Shown piece after piece: positions 1 through 5,676 of a stretch of DNA of 5,676 bases. Position numbers and translations under genes: made by a program. Below the pieces are notes generated by a model. The model saw only the letters and a list, made by a program, of their open reading frames with translations, did no database searches and was not told where the DNA came from. The stretch spans positions 1-5,676 of the forward strand of contig WGBS01000091.1 in assembly GCA_015494165.1 (NCBI GenBank), in the 5' to 3' direction. Each line of letters opens with the position of its first letter. Positions within the stretch are counted from its first letter, which is position 1. Origin of the DNA: Gammaproteobacteria bacterium. GTDB lineage: Bacteria; Pseudomonadota; Gammaproteobacteria; S144-34.

Positions 1-346
1 GGAGGGTGAAGGGCGGCTCGCCTTCCGGCGCATGCCACAAGGTCTGGCCGGGACAGCCGATCGCGCGCACCGTCCCCGCCTCGGCGCCCGCGGCCTGCAG
101 CACGGCCTCCACCGCGCGCGCGAACAGCGCGCCGAGCTCGGCGTCGAGGCGCCCGAGCTCTGCCAGCGCGATGCGGCCCTCGCCGATCGCGCGCTCCAGG
201 ACGGCGCGCAGCGGCTCCGGCATGGGCAGCGTCCGTGCCGCCTCGAGCGCCAGCCCGCCTTGCGCATCGAAGCGCACCAGCGCCGCATCCACGCCGTCGA
301 GGCTGGTGCCCGACATCAGGCCGACGTAGCGCTCGGTCTCCGTCAT
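1..346 (-). CDS. anmK: Anhydro-N-acetylmuramic acid kinase AnmK (5' part, cut by window edge)
   Basis: This is the N-terminal 115 residues of AnmK, a cytosolic ATP-dependent sugar kinase. The enzyme opens the 1,6-anhydro ring of anhydro-MurNAc and phosphorylates it to MurNAc-6-phosphate in murein recycling. The start is the ATG at 346-344, giving MTETERYVGLMSGTSLDGVD. The GLMSGTSLDG nucleotide-binding loop at residues 9-18 is the family signature. A second family motif, AIGC-x-GQT-x-WH (residues 95-105), leads into PPFTL at the window edge. Full-length AnmK is about 360-370 residues, so roughly two thirds lies outside. The position usually occupied by His in the GCHGQT motif is Pro99 (codon CCC) here. 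No strong Shine-Dalgarno precedes the ATG. The gene starts 26 nt after the stop of the M23 peptidase on the same strand, so co-transcription or translational coupling is likely. The family call is firm; whether this copy is active is open. Confidence 0.93.
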   Translation of the reverse strand, partial: MTETERYVGLMSGTSLDGVDAALVRFDAQGGLALEAARTLPMPEPLRAVLERAIGEGRIALAELGRLDAELGALFARAVEAVLQAAGAEAGTVRAIGCPGQTLWHAPEGEPPFTL

Positions 347-372
347 GGGGACGTGCCGGCGCGGGCGGTCGC

Positions 373-1791
373 TCAGTCGCGCCGGGCGATCTGCACGCGG
401 CGCAGGGTGTCGAGGGCGGCCACCAGCGGGGCCGTGCGGCGGCGGAAGTCCTCGCGGTAGCGCGCGGGCACGGGGCGCGCGGCCGGCAGGCGCACCGTGA
501 GCGGGTTGCGGTGGACGCCGTCGACGCGGAACTCGTAGTGCAGGTGCGGGCCGGTGGCGAGGCCCGTGGCGCCGACATAGCCGATCACCTGCCCCTGGCG
601 CACGCGCCGGCCGGCGCGCAGCCCGCGCGCGAAGCGCGACAGATGCGCATAGACCGTCACGTAGCGCGCGCCGTGGCGGATCATCACCACCTTGCCGTAA
701 CCCCCCTTGCGCCCGCGGAAGATCACCTTGCCGTCGCCCGTGGCCTTGACGGGTGTGCCGCGCGGGGCGGCGTAGTCGACGCCGCGGTGGGCGCGGATGC
801 GGTTGAGCACGGGGTGGCGGCGGCGGAGCCGAAAGCGCGAGCTGATGCGGGTGAAGGCCACGGGCGTGCGCAGGAAGGCCCGGCGCACGCTGCGCCCCTC
901 CGGCGTGTAGTAGCCGGTGCGGCCCTCGGGGTCGGTGTAGCGCACCGCACGGTAGACACGGCCCCGGTTGACGAACTCCGCGGCGAGTATCTCGCCTTCG
1001 CCCACGCGCTCGCCGTCGCGGTAGAGCACCTCGTAGATCACGCGGAAGCGGTCGCCGGGACGAAGATCGAGGGCGAAGTCGATGTCCCAGCCGAAGATGC
1101 CGGCGAGCGCCATGGTCAGGCGGTCCGAGAGGCCGGCGCGCTGGGCGGCGGTGAAGAGCGAGTCCTCGATGACGCCGGCGGCGTGGGCCTGGCGGTGCTC
1201 GAGCGGGTGCTGGAGGATCCGGGCGCGGTAGCCGTCGCCCGCGCGGCGCACCTCGAGCGTGCGCTCGGGGCCGAGCGGGTAGCGCAGCGCCGCCACCGCG
1301 CCGTCCCCGTCGCGGGCGAGCAGGATGCGCTCGCCGGGACGCAGCCGGCGCAGGCGGCGCGCCTCGCGCCCGCTCGTGACGAGCGCGTGCACGGTGCGCG
1401 GGCCGACGCCCTCGCGGGCCAGCAGCCGCGCGAGGCTGTCGCCGCGCCGCACAGTGAGCGTGCGCCAGCGCGGCGCGGCGGCCGTTCCCGGCGCGCCGGG
1501 CCCGGCGACGGCGCCTCCGGCGGCTTCCTCCCGGACGGGATCCCCTCCGGCAGGCGCCGGCATGCCGCTGCCTGCGTCCGCGCGGGCCGGGAGGGCCAAG
1601 GGGTGCTCGACCACGGCCGGCGGCGGCTCGCGCGAGGCCTCCCCCGAGGGCGGGGCGAGGAGCGCCGCGAGCGCCGCCGCCGCCACCGCGAGCCCCGCGC
1701 CGGCCGCGGCCGCGCGGCGCGGGATCGCCCGCCGCGCGCGCGGCTGGGGCAGGTGCTTGCAGTCGCGGTTGAAGAAGCGGGTGTAATCCAT
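373..1791 (-). CDS. mepM: MepM-type M23 murein DD-endopeptidase, membrane-anchored, with LysM/OapA-like domain
   Basis: This 472-residue zinc metalloprotease is predicted to cut D-Ala-mDAP crosslinks in peptidoglycan, making room for new strands. A basic cytoplasmic tail (residues 1-26) precedes an Ala-rich hydrophobic segment (27-46), which acts as a signal anchor and puts the rest in the periplasm. A Pro/Ala-rich linker runs to about 107. A LysM/OapA-like domain (109-158) carries [19 protein letters not shown]. The intermediate family domain (about 165-305) holds the hallmark [15 protein letters not shown] (235-249). The M23 domain (about 310-435) has zinc ligands H335 and D339 (HRGVD) and H418 in HLH (416-418), plus H383 in YAHLSR, so the active site looks intact. 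E. coli MepM is about 440 residues, a similar size. A GGGGAGAAGG stretch (minus strand, 1813-1804) lies 12 nt before the ATG, a rather distant ribosome site. anmK follows in the same direction. The symbol rests on domain order and the hallmark motif; the exact bond cut is inferred. Confidence 0.93.
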   Translation of the reverse strand: MDYTRFFNRDCKHLPQPRARRAIPRRAAAAGAGLAVAAAALAALLAPPSGEASREPPPAVVEHPLALPARADAGSGMPAPAGGDPVREEAAGGAVAGPGAPGTAAAPRWRTLTVRRGDSLARLLAREGVGPRTVHALVTSGREARRLRRLRPGERILLARDGDGAVAALRYPLGPERTLEVRRAGDGYRARILQHPLEHRQAHAAGVIEDSLFTAAQRAGLSDRLTMALAGIFGWDIDFALDLRPGDRFRVIYEVLYRDGERVGEGEILAAEFVNRGRVYRAVRYTDPEGRTGYYTPEGRSVRRAFLRTPVAFTRISSRFRLRRRHPVLNRIRAHRGVDYAAPRGTPVKATGDGKVIFRGRKGGYGKVVMIRHGARYVTVYAHLSRFARGLRAGRRVRQGQVIGYVGATGLATGPHLHYEFRVDGVHRNPLTVRLPAARPVPARYREDFRRRTAPLVAALDTLRRVQIARRD

Positions 1792-1817
1792 CGTCCCGGC
1801 GCGCCTTCTCCCCGCGA

Positions 1818-1846
1818 ACCATAGACGCGCCCCGGGCGGGGGTCAA
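1818..1846 (-). promoter_or_regulatory. Probable sigma-70 promoter of mepM-anmK
   Basis: On the minus strand, TTGACC (1846-1841) matches the -35 consensus at 5 of 6 bases. After exactly 17 nt comes TATGGT (1823-1818), matching the -10 consensus at 4 of 6. Transcription would begin near 1811, giving a short leader of about 20 nt before the mepM ATG at 1791. In DNA this GC-rich, such a well-spaced pair is unlikely to be incidental, and it is the best promoter match I found here. It was found by eye and has not been scored against a matrix. Confidence 0.55.
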
Positions 1847-1859
1847 CGGCACGCAGCCC

Positions 1860-1887
1860 TTGCGCGCGCCCGGGCGCCGCTTATCCT
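1860..1887 (+). promoter_or_regulatory. Candidate promoter of tyrS
   Basis: TATCCT at 1882-1887 matches the -10 consensus at 4 of 6 positions and sits in the only AT-leaning patch (TTATCCTGTA) before tyrS. A weak -35, TTGCGC (1860-1865, 3 of 6), lies 16 nt upstream. The leader to the tyrS ATG at 1917 would be only about 23 nt, which leaves no room for a T-box or attenuator. The -10 is plausible and the -35 is poor, so this promoter may need an activator or may be placed slightly differently. Confidence 0.35.
1866..1877. repeat. Perfect 12-bp palindrome in the tyrS promoter spacer
   Basis: GCGCCCGGGCGC reads the same on both strands and lies between the putative -35 and -10 of tyrS. A dimeric regulator could bind there, but G/C palindromes arise readily by chance in DNA of this composition. 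There is no second copy in the intergenic region. A regulatory role is speculative. Confidence 0.2.
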
Positions 1888-1916
1888 GTACGCCCTTTCC
1901 GCACGGGGGCTTCGCC

Positions 1917-3128
1917 ATGACCACCGCCGAGGAAGCGCTGGCCGAGCTGCGCCGCGGCACCGAGGAGATCGTGCGCGAGGAGGAGCTCCTCGAGCGCCTG
2001 CGCGCCGGGCGCCCGCTGCGCGTCAAGGCCGGCTTCGACCCCACCGCGCCCGACCTGCATCTGGGCCACACGGTGCTGCTCAACAAGCTGCGCCGCTTCC
2101 AGGACCTCGGCCACGAGGCGATCTTCCTCATCGGCGACTTCACCGCCATGATCGGCGACCCCTCGGGGCGCAGCGCGACGCGCCCGCCGCTGACGCGCGA
2201 CGAGGTGATCGAGAACGCGCGCACCTACGAGGAGCAGATCTACAGGATCCTCGATCCCGAGCGCACGCTCGTCATGTTCAACTCGAGCTGGATGGGCGAG
2301 ATGGACGCCGCGGGTCTCATCCGGCTCGCCGCGCGCTGGACCGTGGCGCGCATGCTCGAGCGCGACGACTTCGCCCGCCGCTACGCCGAGGGCCGTCCCA
2401 TCGCCATCCACGAGTTCCTCTACCCGCTCATCCAGGGCTACGACTCGGTGGCGCTCAAGGCGGACGTCGAGCTCGGCGGCACGGACCAGAAGTTCAACCT
2501 CCTCGTCGGCCGCGAGCTGCAGCGCGACTACGGCCAGCCGCCGCAGGTGATCATGACCCTGCCGATCCTCGAGGGGCTCGACGGCGTGCAGAAGATGTCG
2601 AAGTCGCTCGGCAACTACGTCGGCATCACCGAGCCGCCCGAGGAGCAGTTCGGCAAGCTCATGTCGATCTCGGACACGCTCATGTGGCGCTACTTCGAGC
2701 TGCTCAGCTTCCGCCCCGCGGCCGAGATCGAGCGCCTGCGGCGCGAGGTCGCTGAGGGGCGCAACCCCATGGAGGTGAAGTTCGAGCTCGCCGAGGAGCT
2801 GGTGGGGCGCTTCCACGGCGCCGAGGCCGCACGCCGCGCCAAGGAGGCCTTCATCGCCCGCTTCCGCCGCCACGAGCTCCCCGAGGACCTCCCGGAGACC
2901 ACGGTGGCCGCCCCCGGCGGGCGCATCCGGCTGGCCAACCTCCTCAAGGAGGCGGGGCTGGTCCCCTCGACCTCCGAGGCCCTGCGCATGATCCGCCAGG
3001 GCGCGGTGCGCATCGACGGCGAGCGCGTCTCGGACGCCGCCCTTGAGATCGAGGCGGGCGGGGTCCATGTTTATCAGGTCGGCAAGCGCCGCTTCGCCCG
3101 CGTCCGCGTCGAGGCGTCCGACGGCTGA
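1917..3128 (+). CDS. tyrS: Tyrosyl-tRNA synthetase
   Basis: This 403-residue class I aminoacyl-tRNA synthetase charges tRNA-Tyr with tyrosine in the cytosol. The HIGH-type signature is HLGH at residues 48-51 ([14 protein letters not shown]). The second signature, KMSKS, is exact at 226-230. Tyrosine-site motifs are present: YPLIQGYDS (169-177), with the Tyr, Gln and Asp expected for specificity, and ELGGTDQ (185-191). The C-terminal S4-type RNA-binding domain spans about 336-395 ([12 protein letters not shown] ... [10 protein letters not shown]). The length of about 400 residues and the motif [16 protein letters not shown] fit the shorter TyrRS type found in Haemophilus and Pseudomonas rather than the 424-residue E. 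coli type. The ATG at 1917 is preferred over an upstream in-frame ATG (1860), which would add 19 residues with no family likeness. A GGGGG run (1905-1909) lies 7 nt upstream as a weak ribosome site. No frameshift or missing key residue is visible. Confidence 0.97.
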   Translation: MTTAEEALAELRRGTEEIVREEELLERLRAGRPLRVKAGFDPTAPDLHLGHTVLLNKLRRFQDLGHEAIFLIGDFTAMIGDPSGRSATRPPLTRDEVIENARTYEEQIYRILDPERTLVMFNSSWMGEMDAAGLIRLAARWTVARMLERDDFARRYAEGRPIAIHEFLYPLIQGYDSVALKADVELGGTDQKFNLLVGRELQRDYGQPPQVIMTLPILEGLDGVQKMSKSLGNYVGITEPPEEQFGKLMSISDTLMWRYFELLSFRPAAEIERLRREVAEGRNPMEVKFELAEELVGRFHGAEAARRAKEAFIARFRRHELPEDLPETTVAAPGGRIRLANLLKEAGLVPSTSEALRMIRQGAVRIDGERVSDAALEIEAGGVHVYQVGKRRFARVRVEASDG

Positions 3129-3169
3129 CGCGGGGGGCGGCGTCATGTTCTGCCCGCCCGGCGGCGGGC
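3127..3169 (+). other. Two small GC-rich hairpins at the end of tyrS
   Basis: The first is GACGC (3127-3131) paired with GCGTC (3140-3144); it overlaps the tyrS stop codon and has an 8-nt loop. The second is GCCCGCC (3152-3158) paired with GGCGGGC (3163-3169), a 7-bp perfect stem with a 4-nt loop. Neither is followed by a T-run. They directly precede a longer third stem, so the whole gap after tyrS can fold. They may protect the tyrS mRNA 3' end or slow transcription. Confidence 0.4.
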
Positions 3170-3200
3170 GGCGCCGGGGCCCGGAACCCGCCCCGGCGCC
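3170..3200 (+). terminator. 11-bp perfect GC hairpin, possible terminator without a U-tract
   Basis: GGCGCCGGGGC (3170-3180) pairs perfectly with GCCCCGGCGCC (3190-3200) around a 9-nt loop. The stem is entirely G/C and therefore very stable. No T-tract follows (ACGCGACGGG), so this is not a canonical intrinsic terminator. It could be a U-less terminator, a pause or Rho-assisted site, or an mRNA stabiliser between tyrS and the kinase gene. Its position in the gap favours an RNA-level role. Confidence 0.35.
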
Positions 3201-3219
3201 ACGCGACGGGCCCCAGACC

Positions 3220-5676
3220 ATGGCCGAGCGGCAAGGCGCCTGGCCGGCCCGGGGCGAAGGGGGAGACTTGCTCTTCGAACGCGCCCCGGTCGCCCTGTGG
3301 CTCGAGGACCTCTCCGCGGTGCGCGGCTGGCTCGCGGCGCGCGGCGTGCGCGCGCCGTCCGTCGCGGAGCTGTTTGCCGGCGGTGCGGAAGCGGTCGTCG
3401 AGTGCCTGCGCCGCGTGCGCGTCCTCGACGTCAACGAGGCCGCCGTGCGCCTCTACGGCGCCCCAGGCCGCGAGGCGCTGCTCTCCGGCCTAGAGCGCAT
3501 CGTCCGTGCGCCCGAGGTGGCCCCCGCGCTCGCGGCCATCCTCGAGGCCCTGCTCGCCGGGCGCGAGACGGTCACCGTCGAGGCGCGCCAGCGCACCTGG
3601 GAGGGGGCGCCGCTCGAGGTCTCCCTCGGCGTGAGCCTGCTGCCCCAGGCACGCGACGACTGGTCGCGTGTGCTGGTTGCGGTGCGCGATCTCACGTCCG
3701 TGGCGCGCGTCCGCGACCGGCTGCGCGCCCTCCACGAGGCCACGCCCGACGCCGTCCTGGTACGCGCCGGCGACGGGCGAGTCGCGGATGCCAACGGCGC
3801 TGCCGCGCGGATCCTCGGGTGCGCGCGCGAAGACCTCCCGGGAAGGCCCCTGGCCGCCTTCGCCGCCGACGCTGCGGCGCGCAAGGCGCTGGAGGCCGCC
3901 GTGCAGCGCGCCCTGCGCGAAGGCGCGGCCGAGGGCGAGTGGACGGCGCGCGGCTGCGATGGGCGCGAGTTCCCGGCCGAGGTGCGGCTGCGCCGGCTGC
4001 CCGCGCTGCCGGACGAGGGCACGGGGAGACCCTCGCTGCTCTGTGTGCTGCGCGACGTGGGTGAGCGTCGCGAGGCCGAGCGCGCGCTGCGCGAGTCCGA
4101 GGCCAAGTTCCGCGACCTGGCGGAGAAGGCCCTCGTCGGCGTCTACCTGATCCAGGACGGCGTGCTGCGCTATGCCAACCCCCGCCTCGCCGAGATCTTC
4201 GGCTACCGCGTCGAGGAGATCGTCGAGGCGCTGCCCGTCAGCGCGCTCGTCCATCCGGAGGACCGCGCGCTCGTGGCCGCCAACGTGCGCCGCAGGCTGG
4301 AGGGTGAGGTGGAAGCGCTGCGCTACCGTTTCCGCGGCCTGCGGCGGGATGGCAGCACCGTGCACGTCGAGGTCTACGGCACCCGCACCCTCTACCGTGG
4401 GCGCCCGGCCGTCCTCGGCACGTTGCTCGACATCACGGCCCAGCTGGAGGCGGAGGCGGGCGAGCGCCGTCTGCGTGAGGGTCTGCTCGTGCTGGGACGC
4501 TGGTCGCGGCGGCTGCTCGGGGCACGCAGCGACGAGCGCCGCTTCCAGCATATGGCCTGCGAGGGCGCCTGCGAGCTCGTCGCCGCGCGCGCCGCCGTCC
4601 TCGCGCTCGTCGGCAACGGCGGCATGGCGGGCCCGGGGCGTGAGCTGCCGGTGGTCGCCGCGGCGGGCGACGCCGCCGGCGCCGCCGGGCTCGACGCCGC
4701 GGCGCGCGCAGCGGCCCGCAAAGGGAGCGCAGGACGGCCCGTGCGCGCGGCGCTCGAGGGCGGCCAGCATGCGCTCGCGCTGCCCGTGCCCGTCGAAGGC
4801 GAGACGGCCGGCGCCCTGGCCGTCGCGCTGCCCGAGCCGCCGGACGAGGTCGCAGAGCGCCTGCTCGGGCTCTACGCGGAGCGTCTCGGCGTGACGCTCG
4901 AGAACCTGCGCCTGCTGCGCTCGCTCGAGGAGCGCGTGGCGCGGCGCACGGGCCAGCTCGAGGTCGCCAACCGCGAGCTCGAGTCCTTCGCCTACTCCGT
5001 CAGCCACGACCTGCGCGCGCCGCTGCGCGCCATCGACGGCTTCGCGCGCGCGGTGCTCGAGGACCACGGCGAGCGCCTGCCGCCCGAGGGGCGGGCCTAC
5101 CTCGAGCGCGTCTGCCACGCCGCCGAGCGCATGGGCCGGCTGATCGACGACCTGCTGGCGCTTTCGCGCGTCACCCGCCGTGAGATGCACCGCCGCCCGG
5201 TGGACCTGAGCGCGCTCGCCCGCGCCATCGCCGACGAGCTCGCTGTCGACGAGCCGGGCCGCGAGGTGGAGGTGCGCATCGCGCCCGGGCTCGCGGCCGA
5301 GGCGGACCCCGGTCTCGTGCGCCTGCTGCTCGAGAACCTGCTGCGCAATGCCTGGAAGTACACCCGCCCGCGCGAGCGCGCGCGGATTGAGTTCGGCGCC
5401 GAGCGCGGGGCCGCGGGGGAAACGGTCTTCTACGTGCGCGACAATGGCGTCGGCTTCGACCCCCGCCACGCGGGGCGCCTGTTCCAGCCCTTCCAGCGCC
5501 TCCATCGTGACGAGGAGTTCGAGGGCACGGGGATCGGGCTGGCGACGGCCTTCCGCGTGGTGCGCCGCCACGGCGGCCGCATCTGGGCGGAGGCGGCGCC
5601 GGGGCGCGGGGCGGTCTTCCGCTTCACCCTCGAGCCCGGGCCCGGCGGCTTGACGGAGGGCGGACCGGGCCTATAA
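3220..5676 (+). CDS. Soluble multi-PAS/GAF sensor histidine kinase with phytochrome-like transmitter
   Basis: With the ATG at 3220 this is an 818-residue cytoplasmic histidine kinase with no signal peptide or membrane span. Domains in order are: divergent PAS-like module (17-158, LFERAPVALWLEDLSAV ... VRVLDVNEAAVRLYGA); PAS (166-286); PAS (293-409, YANPRLAEIFGY); Ala-rich GAF-like domain (about 413-566); coiled coil (567-585); HisKA (585-652), with phosphoacceptor H596 in SVSHDLRAPLRAIDGF; and HATPase. In the HATPase, the N-box is ENLLRNAWKYT (705-715), G1 is DNGVGFD (741-747) and G2 is GTGIGLA (769-775). All catalytic boxes look intact. The transmitter closely resembles those of bacteriophytochrome-type kinases, but no bilin-binding PAS-GAF-PHY core or receiver domain is present. 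LOV cysteine motifs are also absent, so the ligand is unknown. Other starts are ATG 3145 (843 residues; its extra codons cover the hairpins and have unusually G/C-rich second positions) and TTG 3268 (802). The stop TAA is the last codon of the window. No response regulator gene is visible. Confidence 0.92.
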   Translation: MAERQGAWPARGEGGDLLFERAPVALWLEDLSAVRGWLAARGVRAPSVAELFAGGAEAVVECLRRVRVLDVNEAAVRLYGAPGREALLSGLERIVRAPEVAPALAAILEALLAGRETVTVEARQRTWEGAPLEVSLGVSLLPQARDDWSRVLVAVRDLTSVARVRDRLRALHEATPDAVLVRAGDGRVADANGAAARILGCAREDLPGRPLAAFAADAAARKALEAAVQRALREGAAEGEWTARGCDGREFPAEVRLRRLPALPDEGTGRPSLLCVLRDVGERREAERALRESEAKFRDLAEKALVGVYLIQDGVLRYANPRLAEIFGYRVEEIVEALPVSALVHPEDRALVAANVRRRLEGEVEALRYRFRGLRRDGSTVHVEVYGTRTLYRGRPAVLGTLLDITAQLEAEAGERRLREGLLVLGRWSRRLLGARSDERRFQHMACEGACELVAARAAVLALVGNGGMAGPGRELPVVAAAGDAAGAAGLDAAARAAARKGSAGRPVRAALEGGQHALALPVPVEGETAGALAVALPEPPDEVAERLLGLYAERLGVTLENLRLLRSLEERVARRTGQLEVANRELESFAYSVSHDLRAPLRAIDGFARAVLEDHGERLPPEGRAYLERVCHAAERMGRLIDDLLALSRVTRREMHRRPVDLSALARAIADELAVDEPGREVEVRIAPGLAAEADPGLVRLLLENLLRNAWKYTRPRERARIEFGAERGAAGETVFYVRDNGVGFDPRHAGRLFQPFQRLHRDEEFEGTGIGLATAFRVVRRHGGRIWAEAAPGRGAVFRFTLEPGPGGLTEGGPGL
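3257..3270 (+). promoter_or_regulatory. Alternative ribosome site and TTG start for the kinase
   Basis: AAGGGGG (3257-3263) resembles the AAGGAGG Shine-Dalgarno, with one G-U wobble, and lies 4 nt before an in-frame TTG at 3268-3270. It is the best ribosome-site match near the 5' end of the kinase gene. Starting at this TTG would give an 802-residue protein that begins right at the first PAS-like domain (LLFERAPVALW). The ATG at 3220 remains my main choice because TTG starts are rare and the 4-nt spacing is tight. Confidence 0.25.

Noticed and set aside
235..1824. A 529-codon open frame on the plus strand opposite mepM
   Set aside because: It is the antisense shadow of a gene with intact M23 motifs. 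Long stop-free antisense frames are expected at this G+C, and the translation is Ala/Arg/Gly-rich with no recognisable domain.
1792..1916. T-box or other tyrosine-responsive leader upstream of tyrS
   Set aside because: The likely transcript leader is only about 23 nt and has no T-box core or specifier stem.
3043..3144. Extending the kinase upstream into tyrS (ATG 3043 or 3067)
   Set aside because: It would overlap the tyrS S4 domain by 62-86 nt, and the added Ser/Ala/Arg-rich residues are simply tyrS read in another frame.
1881..3434. A 517-codon minus-strand frame covering tyrS
   Set aside because: Same explanation: a GC-driven shadow of a gene with HLGH, KMSKS and S4 motifs intact. It also runs across the hairpin gap and into the kinase gene.
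3715..4440. PAS domains as LOV (flavin) or bilin photosensors
   Set aside because: The LOV signature with its reactive cysteine (GxNCRFLQ type) is absent from both canonical PAS domains. Cys260 (3043-frame numbering) in ILGCAREDLPG is not in the LOV context, and there is no PHY domain.
3490..5571. A 693-codon open frame on the minus strand inside the histidine kinase gene
   Set aside because: The plus strand carries clear HisKA and HATPase boxes over the same region. The antisense product is composition-biased (His, Arg, Ala, Gly) and has no domain or ribosome site I can recognise.
5636..5645. CCGGGCCCGG palindrome at the 3' end of the kinase gene
   Set aside because: It has no loop and no T-run and encodes a Gly/Pro-rich tail; chance palindromes of this size are common at this composition.

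Overview
The window is about 5.7 kb of very GC-rich DNA, by eye around 70% G+C, with a strong G/C preference at third codon positions. It appears to come from a gammaproteobacterial chromosome. The arrangement anmK, MepM-type M23 peptidase, then divergent tyrS is, from memory, a familiar gammaproteobacterial neighbourhood found in pseudomonads and in purple-sulfur and halophilic gammaproteobacteria. The high G+C would suit an Ectothiorhodospiraceae/Chromatiales-type organism. That placement is inference only.

Layout. On the minus strand, transcribed leftward, lie a membrane-anchored murein DD-endopeptidase of the MepM family (373-1791) and, 26 nt downstream, the first 115 codons of anmK (1-346, cut by the window edge). 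These two form a probable cell-wall remodelling and recycling operon. A 125-bp intergenic region (1792-1916) separates them from tyrS and holds back-to-back promoter candidates. The mepM promoter is the stronger: TTGACC, 17-nt spacer, TATGGT. The tyrS candidate is weaker and contains a perfect 12-bp palindrome in its spacer. On the plus strand, tyrS (1917-3128) encodes a complete 403-residue tyrosyl-tRNA synthetase. After a 91-bp gap filled with consecutive GC-rich hairpins (3127-3200), a large soluble PAS-PAS-PAS-GAF-HisKA-HATPase sensor histidine kinase follows (best start 3220, stop 5674-5676). It ends exactly at the window edge.

How the genes work together. MepM opens D-Ala-mDAP crosslinks so that new murein can be inserted. 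AnmK phosphorylates anhydro-MurNAc released during murein turnover and returns it to precursor synthesis. TyrS is a housekeeping translation enzyme read divergently. The histidine kinase is a cytoplasmic sensor with a bacteriophytochrome-like transmitter but no chromophore or receiver domain. Its signal and response regulator cannot be told from this window.

I see no mobile elements, tRNAs, rRNAs, CRISPR arrays or clear signs of horizontal transfer. No undescribed multi-gene system is evident. The points most worth a second look are the hairpin cluster before the kinase and the linked start-codon question, the His-to-Pro change in a conserved AnmK motif, and the divergent control region.
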